Shown: positions 1 through 8,606, counted from the stretch's first letter. The stretch: DNA of 64,000 nucleotides from Streptomyces rimosus subsp. rimosus (GCF_000720725.1 NZ_JOCQ01000020.1:40430-104429), one strand, 5' to 3'. The notes: generated from the sequence alone by a model not told the origin. Numbers and translations: made by a program.

Positions 1-1711
1 AGGAGACGACGACCTCCGCGGTCGGGCCGTCCGCGACGATCTCGCCGTCCGCGAGGATGACGACGCGGTGGGCCAGCTCGGCGGCCAGCTCGACGTCGTG
101 CGTGGCCAGCACGATCGCATGCCCCTCGGCGGCCAGCCCGCGCAGCAGCTGCACGAGGCGGCCCTTGGCCGCGTAGTCCAGACCGCGGGTCGGCTCGTCG
201 AGCAGGAGCAGCGGCGGGCGGGCGGTGAGCACGACGGCCAGCGCGAGGGCGAGCCGCTGGCCCTCGGAGAGGTCGCGTGGGTGGGTGCCGTCCGCCACGT
301 CCGGGAGCAGCCGGGTGACCAGGTCCCGGCAGGTGCCGGGGGCGGCGTCCGCGTCGTGGTCGGCGGCGGCGCACTCGGCGGCGACGGTGTCCGCGTACAG
401 GAGGTCGCGCGGTTCCTGCGGTACGAGGCCGACGTGGCGCAGCAGCGTGCGCGGGCCGGTGCGGTGCGGTGCCGCGCCGCCGACGCGTACCGAGCCGGCG
501 GCGGGCTCGTGCATGCCGACGAGGGTGCCGAGCAGGGTGGACTTGCCCGCGCCGTTACGGCCCATCAGGGCGATGGTCTCGCCGGCGCGTACGGCCAGGT
601 CGACGCGGTGCAGGGCGTCGATCCGGCCGCGCCGTACGGACAGGCCCACGGCCTCGGCGGCGGGCGGGCCGCCGGTGGTGACGGGGAGCGGGACGGGGGC
701 CGGCGCGGACCGCGCATCGGCACCGGTCCCCGTACCCGTACGAGCATCCCGGCGCCGCCACCGGCCCAGACGCTTCCGGGCGCCACCACCGTCGGCAGTA
801 CCGGTCCCGGCCCCGGATGCGGCGTCCGAACCAACCGTCCCCGCACTGTCACCGTCCCCGGCCGCGGCTTCCGGCCCCATACCCCCCGGCTCCACCCCCA
901 CCAGCCGTTCCCGCAGTGAGGACGCCCTGCGGCGGGCGTCGCGTACGGACAGCGGCAGTGGCGACCACTCGGCGAGGCGGCCGAGGGCCACCACCGGCGG
1001 GTGGACGGGGGAGACGGCCATGATGTCGGCGGGCGCGCCGGTGATCGGGGGCGCGCCGGGCGCGGGCAGCAGGATGACCTGGTCCGCGTACTGCACGACG
1101 CGCTCCAGCCGGTGTTCCGCCAGCAGGACCGTCGTGCCGAGGTCGTGCACCAGGCGTTGCAGTACGGCGAGCACCTCCTCGGCGGCGGCCGGGTCGAGGG
1201 CCGAGGTCGGCTCGTCCAGGACCAGCACCTTGGGGTGGGTGGTGAGGACGGAGCCGATGGCGACGCGCTGCTGCTGGCCGCCGGAGAGCGTGGTGATGGC
1301 GCGGTCGCGCAGGTCGGCGAGGCCGAGGAGATCCAGGGTCTCCTCGACGCGGCGCCGCATCACGTCCGGGGCCAGGCCCAGCGACTCCATGCCGTACGCG
1401 AGTTCGTCCTCGACGGTGTCGGTGACGAAGTGGGCGAGCGGGTCCTGGCCCACGGTGCCGACGACGTCGGCGAGTTCGCGCGGCCGATGGGTGCGGGTGT
1501 CGCGCCCGGCGACGGTGACGCGGCCGTGCAGGGTGCCGCCGGTGAAGTGCGGCACGAGGCCGCAGACGGCGTTGAGGACGGTGGACTTGCCGACGCCGGA
1601 CGGGCCGACGAGCAGGCACAGTTCGCCCTCCGGCACGGTCAGGTCGATGCCCTGGACGGCGGGCTCCGCCGCGTCCCCGTAGGTGACCGACACCTGGTCG
1701 AAGCGGATCAC
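1..1711 (-). CDS. ECF transporter double ATPase (A-A' fusion), 3' end outside window
   Basis: This is the cytoplasmic ATP-hydrolysing subunit of an energy-coupling-factor vitamin importer. Reading leftwards from a GTG at 1711, two ABC ATPase domains are fused. The first has Walker A GPTGVGKST, signature LSGGQQQR and Walker B VLVLDEPTSALD. After a long Ala/Gly/Arg linker the second has Walker A GRNGAGKST, signature LSEGQRLAL and Walker B LLLLDEPTRGLD. The GTG overlaps the TGA of the T-component gene (GTGA), so the two are translationally coupled. The gene is open at base 1, so the C-terminus is missing. Substrate is inferred from the cobalamin riboswitch heading the operon; no substrate-binding S component is visible and it probably lies just left of the window. 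Confidence 0.9.
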   Translation of the reverse strand, partial: MIRFDQVSVTYGDAAEPAVQGIDLTVPEGELCLLVGPSGVGKSTVLNAVCGLVPHFTGGTLHGRVTVAGRDTRTHRPRELADVVGTVGQDPLAHFVTDTVEDELAYGMESLGLAPDVMRRRVEETLDLLGLADLRDRAITTLSGGQQQRVAIGSVLTTHPKVLVLDEPTSALDPAAAEEVLAVLQRLVHDLGTTVLLAEHRLERVVQYADQVILLPAPGAPPITGAPADIMAVSPVHPPVVALGRLAEWSPLPLSVRDARRRASSLRERLVGVEPGGMGPEAAAGDGDSAGTVGSDAASGAGTGTADGGGARKRLGRWRRRDARTGTGTGADARSAPAPVPLPVTTGGPPAAEAVGLSVRRGRIDALHRVDLAVRAGETIALMGRNGAGKSTLLGTLVGMHEPAAGSVRVGGAAPHRTGPRTLLRHVGLVPQEPRDLLYADTVAAECAAADHDADAAPGTCRDLVTRLLPDVADGTHPRDLSEGQRLALALAVVLTARPPLLLLDEPTRGLDYAAKGRLVQLLRGLAAEGHAIVLATHDVELAAELAHRVVILADGEIVADGPTAEVVVS

Positions 1712-2826
1712 TGCGGGGACTCCTTCGTGTACGGCTCCGCCCGCGGCGGCAGCGGCGCCACGAACGCCGGCAGCAGCCCGACCAGCACTCCGGCGGCGGG
1801 CCACAGCGGGAGGACGGGCGCGGTGAGCGGGACGGCGGGCGGGTGCAGGGCGGCCGGGTCGGCAGAGTTCGCCCAGATCATCAGGGCGGCCACCGCGATG
1901 CCGGACCCGGACACCAGCCAGGCGCGCACGCCCCACCGGTCGGGCCGGTAGCGGCTGCGTATGGAGCGGCGCCCGCCCAGCCACAGCCCGCCGAGCGCCG
2001 CGGCCAGTCCGGCGAGCAGCACCGGCAGGCCGTACGCCGCTCCCGTGTCTGCCAGCAGCCCGTACGTACCGGCGCAGACCCCGAGCAGGCCGCCGAGGGT
2101 GAGCGTGGTGGTGGTGTGCCGTACGGCGGGCGGGACCTGTGCCGTACGGCCGTAACCGCGTGCGTCCATGGCCGCCGCCAGCGCCACCGAGCGTTCCAGC
2201 GCGCCCTCCAGTACCGGCAGCCCGACCTGGAGCAGCGCCTTGAAACCGCGGTCCGGGCGTCCGCGCAGTCGGCGCGCGGCCCGCAGCCGCTGCACGTCGG
2301 CGACCAGGTTCGGCGCGAACGTCATCGCTACGACGACCGCCACGCCCGCCTCGTACAGCGCGCCCGGCAGCGACTTCAGCAGACGCGCCGGACTGGCGAG
2401 CGCGTTCGCGGCGCCCACGCAGATGAGGAGGGTGCCGAGCTTCAGCCCGTCGTAGAAGGCGAACAGCATGCCCTCGGCCGTGACCCGGCCGCCGATGCGC
2501 ACGCCGCGCGCCCACTCGGGCAGCGGCACCTCCGGCAGCGTGACCAGCACATGTGTGCCCGGGATGGGGGAGCCGAGGAAGAACGCGAAGACCAGGCGGA
2601 TGCCGATCACCAGCAGGCCCAGTTTGAGGAACGCGCCGTACGAGCGGGCCCACGGCGCGTCCGTGCGGCGCGCCGCGACGACGTACCCCGCGACCCCGAT
2701 CAGCAGGCCGAGCAGCAGCGGGTTGGTGGTCCGGGACGCGGCGGCGGCCAGGCCCAGCGCCCACAGCCACCAGGCGCCGGCGTGCAGCGCGGTGGAGCGG
2801 GTGGCCCGGGGAGCGAGGGCGCTCAT
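1708..2826 (-). CDS. ecfT: ECF transporter transmembrane component T
   Basis: EcfT couples the ATPases to the substrate-binding S component in the membrane. The product is about 372 residues with several strongly hydrophobic segments (for example WWLWALGLAAA, LLLGLLIGVAGYVV and FLKLGLLVIGIRLVFAFFL) and the cytoplasmic coupling region with the family's Ala-Arg-Gly signature (AAMDARGYGRT). I chose the ATG at 2826 because it overlaps the stop of the upstream gene as ATGA; a GTG at 2850 is in frame but would overlap that gene further. Its own stop overlaps the ATPase GTG. It is third gene of the riboswitch operon. At about 372 residues it is longer than many EcfT proteins, mostly at the C-terminal membrane end. 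Confidence 0.88.
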   Translation of the reverse strand: MSALAPRATRSTALHAGAWWLWALGLAAAASRTTNPLLLGLLIGVAGYVVAARRTDAPWARSYGAFLKLGLLVIGIRLVFAFFLGSPIPGTHVLVTLPEVPLPEWARGVRIGGRVTAEGMLFAFYDGLKLGTLLICVGAANALASPARLLKSLPGALYEAGVAVVVAMTFAPNLVADVQRLRAARRLRGRPDRGFKALLQVGLPVLEGALERSVALAAAMDARGYGRTAQVPPAVRHTTTTLTLGGLLGVCAGTYGLLADTGAAYGLPVLLAGLAAALGGLWLGGRRSIRSRYRPDRWGVRAWLVSGSGIAVAALMIWANSADPAALHPPAVPLTAPVLPLWPAAGVLVGLLPAFVAPLPPRAEPYTKESPQ

Positions 2827-3578
2827 CCGCGGCGGCGGCGCGCTTGCCACCCGGCCGCCGCGCCCAGGACGACCACGGCCGCGATGCCGCCGATCAGCCC
2901 GGCGGAGGGACCGCCCGAGTCGTCACCGTCCGCCTGCTTTCCGGAGGCGTCGGGCCTTTCGGACTCCGAACCGGACCCGGATTCAGAACCGGACCCGGAT
3001 GCAGAACCCGGCCCGGATTCAGAACCCGACCCCGGCCCGGCCTTCTCCGCACACCCCGCCTTCGGATACCCCGAGATCGCGCACAGCAGCGCGTTCGCGT
3101 CGTAGCGCAGCGGCCCCGCGACCGCGGCGAGCGCGTCACCGACCGTGCCGTCCTCCGGCAGCCGCGCGCACTCCGTACGGATCTCCGGCGGTGTCTCGCC
3201 CCGCGGCGCCTCCGCCTTCGTACCGAAGTCGAGGACCAGCCCGACCCGCTTCCTGCCGTCCTCGGCGGGCGTCTTCGCGCAGATCGCGGCGAAGTCCGGT
3301 GCCCGGCGCGGCTTGCCCGCCTCGGCCGAGCCGGTGCTGACGGTGAAGCGGAAGCCCGCCACGGCGCCGTCCCGGGGCCGGGAGGTGGCCGGGCCCTCGG
3401 TCGCGTACGACCAGCCGCCGTCCTTCGACGCCGGGGCGCCCGCCGCCGGGCCGTCCCAGAAGGACCAGTAGCGGTAGTCCTGGGCCTGGGCGGGCGCGGC
3501 GCCCAGGCCCGTGGCCGTGGCGGCCAGGGCCAGGGTGCCGAGGAGGCGGACGGAGCGGGACCGTGGCGAGCGACGCAT
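2823..3578 (-). CDS. SCO2322-type secreted, membrane-anchored protein of ECF operon
   Basis: A 251-residue exported protein: signal peptide (RRSPRSRSVRLLGTLALAA, cleavage near AQAQ), a compact globular domain with an aromatic DYRYWSFWDG motif and three cysteines (FAAICAK, ALLCAISG, AGCAEK), then a Ser/Gly/Glu-rich linker of near-repeats, and a C-terminal anchor (GLIGGIAAVVVLGAAAG) ending in RRRRG. It overlaps the upstream gene as TGATG and the next as ATGA. I recognise it as the type databases call SCO2322 family, always beside an ECF transporter; function is not established. The pattern TVGDALAAVAGPLRYDANAL...AISGY resembles the STVLDALKAA...I.G portion of transcobalamin beta-domains (DUF4430), an inference worth testing. 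It probably hands substrate to the transporter. Confidence 0.75.
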   Translation of the reverse strand: MRRSPRSRSVRLLGTLALAATATGLGAAPAQAQDYRYWSFWDGPAAGAPASKDGGWSYATEGPATSRPRDGAVAGFRFTVSTGSAEAGKPRRAPDFAAICAKTPAEDGRKRVGLVLDFGTKAEAPRGETPPEIRTECARLPEDGTVGDALAAVAGPLRYDANALLCAISGYPKAGCAEKAGPGSGSESGPGSASGSGSESGSGSESERPDASGKQADGDDSGGPSAGLIGGIAAVVVLGAAAGWQARRRRG

Positions 3579-4900
3579 CAGATGTCGTTCTTCTTCTTGC
3601 GGCCGCTGATCAGGAACCCGACGCCGACGCACGCGACGAAGACGATCCCGAAGATCCACCACACGCCGGCGCCCTGCTCGTCCTGGTCCTGGGCGTCCTT
3701 CTCGGGCCCCGCGGACGGCGCGGAGCTGCCGGCCGGCTTCGGGCCGGTGGCGTTCAGCTGGGCGACCAGGTCGGCGCCGCCGAAGTGGCGCGGGTCGGCG
3801 CCCGCGGCGTGCGCGGCCAGCACCAGCTGCGCGTACGCGGCCGGTCCCGCCTGCTTGGCCCAGTCGGCGGAGTTCTTCTCCAGCCACTTCAGCGGCTTCT
3901 GCGCGGCGTCGCCGTGCGAGCCCGCGGCGAGCGCCACCACGGTGTCCGCGGTGTTGCCCACGTCGGGCTGGTCCCCGGCGCCGGGCATCGCGGACTTCAG
4001 GTGCTGGCCGTTCGCGTCGAGCAGCGAGACCAGATACGCGGCGCCGCCCCCGGCGGCCTGCTTAGTGTCCGGCTTCCGGTCGGCGCCGCCCGCGCACTTC
4101 AGGGGCGTGACCGGCTCGTTGACGTCCTGGCCTGCGGGGGCCACGGCGAAGCCCTGGCCCAGCCCGCCGAGCGCGGCCGCCGCCGTGGCGTCCGCGTTCG
4201 GGGCCAGCTTGCCGTCCTTGGGCTGGAAGGCGAACGCGCCGCGCTCCCCCTCCTTCGCGTCGCAGCCCAGCTGGAAGGAGACCAGCGCGTCGTACGGGGA
4301 CTTGTCGCCCTTCTTGACGGACTCCGGCTTCAGCCCCGCCGCCTTCAGCGCGCCGATCACCACCGAGGTGGAGTTGGCGTCGCTGGGCGTACCGCTCATC
4401 GAGGGCCAGCCGCCGTCATCGTTCTGCACCGACTTCAGCCACTTCACGGCCTTCTGTACGGCGTCGTCGTGCCCGCCGAGCGTGGCCAGCGCCTGCACCG
4501 CGGCGCCCGTCTGGTTGGTGTCGCGCATCGTCTTGTCGTCGCAGGGCTTGCCCGGTTCGGCGCGGAAGGCGGCGAAGGCGCCGTCGGAGCACTGCTGCCC
4601 GGCGAGCCAGTCGACGCCCGTCACCGACGGGCGCACCCCGACGGTGCGCTGCGCGAGCAGCGCCAGCGACTGCCGCCAGACGCCGTCGTACTGCGGGTCC
4701 TTGGTGCCGTACAGCCCTTCCGGCAGCTTGGACGCCTGGGCGTTCGGCGCGGGCTGGTCGGCGACCGCCACGGGGGCACCGGCCGCGCCCAGCACGGCGG
4801 CGGTGGCCAGCGCCGCGGCGGCGCGGCGCGCCAGGACGGCGCGGGTGGGGGCCGTGGAAGCCCTGGGAGCCAGGGGGGCCTGGGAAGCCGTGGTGGCCAT
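3578..4900 (-). CDS. Transcobalamin-alpha-like (prenyltransferase/squalene-oxidase repeat) surface protein
   Basis: First gene of the B12-riboswitch operon, 440 residues. It has a signal peptide (VLARRAAAALATAAVLGAAG, cleavage near VAVADQ) and a long alpha/alpha-barrel region built of squalene-cyclase-like repeats (WLAGQQCSDGAFAAF, DTNQTGAAVQALATLG, WLKSVQNDDGGWPS, VGNTADTVVALAAG). It ends in a membrane anchor (WWIFGIVFVACVGVGFLIS) followed by GRKKKND. The same fold forms the alpha domain of animal intrinsic factor/transcobalamin, so with a cobalamin riboswitch upstream a corrinoid-capturing role outside the membrane is plausible. It lacks the catalytic DxDD motif of real cyclases. The stop overlaps the next start (TGATG). 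Databases would label it only as a prenyltransferase/squalene oxidase repeat protein. Confidence 0.8.
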   Translation of the reverse strand: MATTASQAPLAPRASTAPTRAVLARRAAAALATAAVLGAAGAPVAVADQPAPNAQASKLPEGLYGTKDPQYDGVWRQSLALLAQRTVGVRPSVTGVDWLAGQQCSDGAFAAFRAEPGKPCDDKTMRDTNQTGAAVQALATLGGHDDAVQKAVKWLKSVQNDDGGWPSMSGTPSDANSTSVVIGALKAAGLKPESVKKGDKSPYDALVSFQLGCDAKEGERGAFAFQPKDGKLAPNADATAAAALGGLGQGFAVAPAGQDVNEPVTPLKCAGGADRKPDTKQAAGGGAAYLVSLLDANGQHLKSAMPGAGDQPDVGNTADTVVALAAGSHGDAAQKPLKWLEKNSADWAKQAGPAAYAQLVLAAHAAGADPRHFGGADLVAQLNATGPKPAGSSAPSAGPEKDAQDQDEQGAGVWWIFGIVFVACVGVGFLISGRKKKNDI

Positions 4901-5109
4901 CGGGTCGGTGCCTTTCGGATCGGGTCGAGTCGGTTCGGTGCGGTGGGTGCCGCGGTGGGTCTGCGTGGGGTGCGCAGCCGCACTCGGACGCCCAGCCGCC
5001 CGCCGATCCGGTGATCGGCCGCGGTGGCACCGGGCTCAGCTCCGCATACCTCGACGGTGCCGCGCACCGGGCGTCCGCGCGAGGAGGCGCGGCCTTGCGG
5101 TGGCGGGAG

Positions 5110-5300
5110 CCTTGGTCGTGCCCCAGCGGGTGCTCCGGCTCGCCGGGCGTACGGGTGGCAGGCGGACGGCCGGGATGCGGGACCGGTACGCGGTCCCGGC
5201 GGCCGGCCGGCGTGCGGATGCCGTACGTCCCGGATCACGGTTGCGGGTCAGCGCCGGATTTCCACCGGCTTCCCCCGATCGGGCACGGGATGAAATTGTC
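5110..5300 (-). promoter_or_regulatory. Cobalamin riboswitch
   Basis: On the minus strand, bases 5276 to 5236 read as the conserved adenosylcobalamin riboswitch core: GGGGAAGCCGGTGGAAATCC followed by GGCGCTGACCCGCAACCGTG. This includes the GAA..GGTG..AATCC..GC and CCGCAACxGT blocks typical of the RNA. A B12-box-like CCGTCCGCCTGCCACC lies further downstream at about 5175-5154. The element sits in the roughly 400-base leader of the surface-protein gene starting at 4900, so high intracellular cobalamin should shut the operon off. Outer boundaries are approximate. The 5301-5435 stretch shows no gene. Confidence 0.88.
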
Positions 5301-5435
5301 TCGCACACCTTAACCGGCTGGGCACGGGTGTCCTGGGGACGGCCCGGCGGGGAACTGCGAGCGGATGCCGCGGGAGTACGCCGCGAGGGGCCGCCGCGTA
5401 GGCCACCGCGAGGGACCGCCGTAAAGGCCGTGCCC

Positions 5436-6509
5436 TCACACCGCCCGGTACGTCACCGGCTCCGCCCCCGGAACCGCCTCCGCCAGCCCCAGCCGGACCA
5501 GGTGCCGCAGATGTGCCTCCGCCTCCGAGACGGCGATGTTCCGCGAGCCGTACGGGATGCGTTCCCAGGGCCGGTTCCACTCCATGGCCTCGGCGAGCTG
5601 CCAGGGCGTGCGCGGTACGGCGAGCAGCGTACGCAGGCCGGCCAGCCGCTCCTGGTGGTGGACGAGCAGTTCGCGTACCCGGCCCGCCGCGTCCGTGAAG
5701 GCGTGCTGGTGGGCGGGCAGCACCTCGGCGGGCGCGAGCCGCGCGACGTGTTCCAGGGAGGCCAGGTAGTCGCCGAGGGGATCGGTGACCGTGGTGTCGT
5801 CCGGGTCCTCGTACAGCCCGATGTGCGGGCTGATGCCCGGCAGCAGATGGTCGCCGGAGAAGAGGCGGCCGTGACCCGGCCGCCGCGCCGGGTGGTCCTC
5901 CTCCAGGTGCAGGCACACATGGCCCGGAGTGTGGCCGGGCGTCCAGACGGCGCGCAGGCGCCGGCCGGGCAGGTCGAGGAGGGCGCCGGGGGCGATCTCG
6001 CGGTCCGGCAGCGCGGCCCGCTGCCCGGGGAGGCCGCGCACCCGCCCCTCGGCACGCGCCGCCCGCAGGGGCGCGAGGTGGCCGTCGGGCGCCCCGGCCG
6101 CGGTCAGCTTGCTGATCAGGTAGTCGAGCCACCGGCCGGGTTCGGCTTCCCGGGTACGGCGGACGACGTCGGCGTCCGCGGCGTGCATGGCGATCCACGC
6201 GCCGGACGCCTCCCGTACGCGGGCGGACAGGCCGTGGTGGTCGGGGTGGTGGTGGGTGATGAGGACGCCGTGCAGGTCGGTGACCCCGAAGCCGCAGGCG
6301 GTGATTCCGGCGGTGAGGGTGTCCCAGGCGTCCGGGTCGTCCCAGCCGGTGTCCACGAGGACCGGGCCACGGTCGGTCTCCAGCAGGTGGACGAGGGTGT
6401 GGCCGAGCGGGTTGTCCGGTATGGGGACGGCGATCGACCACACGCCGCCCCGGTGGTCGGTCACCCGGGGCCCGGCCTCCGCCGCCCCGGTCCGGACTGC
6501 TGCCGTCAT
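5436..6509 (-). CDS. MBL-fold metallo-hydrolase
   Basis: A 357-residue metallo-beta-lactamase-fold hydrolase. The metal-binding motif THHHPDHHG is at about residues 85-93, further ligand candidates are GHTPGHVCLHL and SGDHLLPG, and there is a C-terminal winged-helix-like tail as in many lactonase/thioesterase-type members. The ATG at 6509 is preferred because GGAGGTG lies seven bases upstream; a longer reading from 6560 lacks such a site. It is divergent from the aldehyde dehydrogenase, with a KstR-like box in between at 6574, so it may act on a CoA-ester or lactone in the same catabolic route. The substrate cannot be read from the sequence. Confidence 0.85.
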   Translation of the reverse strand: MTAAVRTGAAEAGPRVTDHRGGVWSIAVPIPDNPLGHTLVHLLETDRGPVLVDTGWDDPDAWDTLTAGITACGFGVTDLHGVLITHHHPDHHGLSARVREASGAWIAMHAADADVVRRTREAEPGRWLDYLISKLTAAGAPDGHLAPLRAARAEGRVRGLPGQRAALPDREIAPGALLDLPGRRLRAVWTPGHTPGHVCLHLEEDHPARRPGHGRLFSGDHLLPGISPHIGLYEDPDDTTVTDPLGDYLASLEHVARLAPAEVLPAHQHAFTDAAGRVRELLVHHQERLAGLRTLLAVPRTPWQLAEAMEWNRPWERIPYGSRNIAVSEAEAHLRHLVRLGLAEAVPGAEPVTYRAV

Positions 6510-6573
6510 CCGCCGCACCTCCGCTCGCGCGCGGCCGGGCCGCGCCCCCGTGCCGGGCATTGCCCAGCATAAC

Positions 6574-6587
6574 TGGAACTGGTATCA
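6574..6587. promoter_or_regulatory. KstR-like operator, one mismatch
   Basis: TGGAACTGGTATCA fits the actinobacterial KstR consensus TnnAACnnGTTnnA except for GTA in place of GTT. It lies in the divergent gap between the MBL hydrolase (5' end 6509) and aldehyde dehydrogenase (5' end 6721), a natural place to control both. Assignment rests on the consensus and on perfect boxes elsewhere in this window. Confidence 0.5.
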
Positions 6588-6720
6588 GTCCTGATGGAGC
6601 GTCAGAAAACTCCGCTGGACCGCGAACCACGCACCGCGAACCGCGAACTCCCCACACAGTGCACCGCGAACTCCCCACACCGTGCCCACCGACCCGGTCG
6701 ACCCGCAGGAGGCGGCAGCC

Positions 6721-8172
6721 ATGAGCGCACCCGTCGAGCACGAACGGCTCTACATCGGCGGCGAGTTCGCCGACCCGGCCGGCGGCGGCACTATCGAGGT
6801 GGTCTCGCCGCACACCGAGCAGGTCATCGGCCGGGTGCCGCACGCCTCGCGGGCCGACGTGGACCGCGCCGTCGCCGCGGCCCGCGCGTCCTTCGACTCG
6901 GGGGTCTGGGCAAACACGCCGCTCACCGAGCGGATCGCGGCGGTCACGCGGATCAAGGACGCCTTCGCGGCGCGCAGCGAGGAGATCGCCAAGGTCATCA
7001 GCGCCGAGAACGGCACCCCGTACACCTCCGCCGTCATGGTGCAGGCGCTGGCCGCGATGATGGTCTGGGACGCGGCGCTCACCGTCGCGCGCGACTTTCC
7101 GTACGAGGAGCGCCGGGCCGGGGCGCTCGGGCCGCTGCTGGTGCGGCGGGAGCCGGTCGGCGTGGTGGCGGCCGTGGTGCCGTGGAACGTGCCGCAGTTC
7201 ACCGCGGCGGCCAAGCTGGCCCCGGCGCTGCTGGCCGGCTGCTCGGTGGTGCTCAAGGTATCGCCCGAGACGCCGCTGGACGCCTATCTCCTGGCGGAGA
7301 TCGCGAGCGAGGCCGGGCTGCCGCCGGGCGTGCTGTCGGTCCTTCCCGCGGACCGCGAGGTGAGCGAGTACCTGGTCGGGCACCCGGACGTGGACAAGGT
7401 GGCCTTCACCGGGTCGGTCGCGGCGGGCAAGCGCGTGATGGAGGTCGCGGCGCGCAACCTGACGCGGGTGACGCTGGAACTGGGCGGCAAGTCGGCGGCC
7501 GTCATCCTGCCGGACGCCGACCTGGACGCCGCGGTGGCGGGCATCTCGCCGTTCGCGTGGCTGGTCAACGGGCAGGCGTGTGTGGCCCAGTCGCGCGTCC
7601 TGGTACCGCGCGAGCGCTACGACGAGACCGCCGAACGGTTCGTCGCCGCCGCCCGCGCCCTGCGCGTCGGCGACCCGCTGGACCCGGCGACCGAGCTGGG
7701 CCCGCTGGTCGCCCGGCGCCAGCAGCAGCGCTCGCTGGACTACATCGCCGTCGGGCAGCGGGAGGGCGCCAAGGTCCTCACCGGCGGCGGGCGGCCGAAG
7801 GGCCTGGACAGCGGCTGGTACGTGGAGCCGACGGTGTTCGGTGAGGTGTCCAACGCGATGCGGATCGCCCGTGAGGAGATCTTCGGCCCGGTGCTCTGCC
7901 TGCTGCCGTACGAGGACGAGGCCGAGGCGGTGCGGATCGCCAACGACTCCGACTACGGCCTGTCCGGCTCGGTGTGGACCGCGGACACCGGGCACGGCAT
8001 CGACATCGCGCGCCAGGTGCGTACCGGCACCTACTCGGTGAACACCTTCAGCATCGACATGCTCGGCCCGTTCGGCGGCTACAAGAACAGTGGGATCGGG
8101 CGGGAGTTCGGGCCCGAGGGCTTCGGCGCGTACCTGGAGTACAAGACGATCCATCTGCCGGCGGAGGGGTGA
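6721..8172 (+). CDS. NAD(P)-dependent aldehyde dehydrogenase
   Basis: Full-length ALDH of 483 residues oxidising an aldehyde to the acid. Visible are the cofactor/active-site motifs PWNVPQF, FTGSVAAGKRV, catalytic Glu253 in TLELGGKS, catalytic Cys287 in NGQACVAQSR, and the C-terminal EEIFGPVLC and PFGGYKNSGIGRE motifs. The ATG at 6721 has AGGAGG nine bases upstream, so the 13-residue longer reading from 6682 is unlikely. The ferredoxin gene follows after seven bases. A KstR-like box lies 134 bases upstream, and from memory the mycobacterial KstR regulon also includes a similar aldehyde dehydrogenase (Rv0223c), so a steroid or terpenoid side-chain aldehyde is a reasonable substrate guess. Confidence 0.93.
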   Translation: MSAPVEHERLYIGGEFADPAGGGTIEVVSPHTEQVIGRVPHASRADVDRAVAAARASFDSGVWANTPLTERIAAVTRIKDAFAARSEEIAKVISAENGTPYTSAVMVQALAAMMVWDAALTVARDFPYEERRAGALGPLLVRREPVGVVAAVVPWNVPQFTAAAKLAPALLAGCSVVLKVSPETPLDAYLLAEIASEAGLPPGVLSVLPADREVSEYLVGHPDVDKVAFTGSVAAGKRVMEVAARNLTRVTLELGGKSAAVILPDADLDAAVAGISPFAWLVNGQACVAQSRVLVPRERYDETAERFVAAARALRVGDPLDPATELGPLVARRQQQRSLDYIAVGQREGAKVLTGGGRPKGLDSGWYVEPTVFGEVSNAMRIAREEIFGPVLCLLPYEDEAEAVRIANDSDYGLSGSVWTADTGHGIDIARQVRTGTYSVNTFSIDMLGPFGGYKNSGIGREFGPEGFGAYLEYKTIHLPAEG

Positions 8173-8179
8173 GGCGAGG

Positions 8180-8479
8180 ATGAGCGGTACGGACGGCCCG
8201 GCCGGGCCCGAAGAGGACGCGCCCGAAAAGGACGCGCCCGAAGAGGCCGGTCCGCGCTGGCGCGTGGAGGTGGACCGGGGCGTGTGCATCGGCTCCGGGT
8301 TGTGCGTGGCCACCGCGCCCGGCGGCTTCGAGCTGGACGCGGCCCGCCAGTCGCACCCCGTACGCCCCGAATGCGCCGCGTCCGACGACGTACTGGCGGC
8401 GGCGGAGGGCTGCCCCGTCGAGGCCATCAGCGTGACCGACGCCCGTACGGGGGAGGCCGTCTTCCCGCCGGAGGAGTGA
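8180..8479 (+). CDS. Ferredoxin (P450-type, single Fe-S cluster)
   Basis: A 99-residue acidic ferredoxin with an Asp/Glu/Pro-rich N-terminus. The cluster motif is RGVCIGSGLCVATAP, followed later by AAEGCPVEAI: cysteines spaced C-x5-C plus CP, the arrangement of 3Fe-4S ferredoxins that feed cytochrome P450s (the usual second cysteine position of a 4Fe-4S site holds Gly/Ser). The ATG at 8180 follows GAGG and lies only seven bases after the aldehyde dehydrogenase stop, so the pair is one operon. No P450 gene is present in the window; the electron acceptor must be encoded elsewhere. Confidence 0.88.
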   Translation: MSGTDGPAGPEEDAPEKDAPEEAGPRWRVEVDRGVCIGSGLCVATAPGGFELDAARQSHPVRPECAASDDVLAAAEGCPVEAISVTDARTGEAVFPPEE

Positions 8480-8549
8480 GCGGCCGGCCCACGGACGTTC
8501 CCGATGCGCGCCGCGGCCGAACGGCCCGCGCCGACCGGTGCGTACCATC

Positions 8550-8600
8550 GGTAACCCGTGAACTTCTCACGGTTACCTGGTGACATCTGTGACTGTTACC
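8550..8600. promoter_or_regulatory. amfT promoter: GGTTACC inverted and direct repeats
   Basis: An imperfect palindrome GGTAACCcGTGA / TCACGGTTACC (8550-8561 and 8567-8577) is followed by a third TGTTACC at 8594-8600, 23 bases after the second. The array lies 50-100 bases upstream of the amfT start and is the best candidate for AmfR binding. The same GGTTACC-like core recurs at 23-base spacing upstream of amfR. Confidence 0.5.
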
Positions 8601-8606
8601 GCTCCC

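Noticed and set aside
2844..6572. A 1242-codon plus-strand open frame, and a comparable 1112-codon minus-strand frame at 5248-8586
   Set aside because: Both are shadows produced by extreme third-position GC; they run across well-supported genes on the other strand or frame, have Arg/Pro/Gly-rich compositions and no family motifs.
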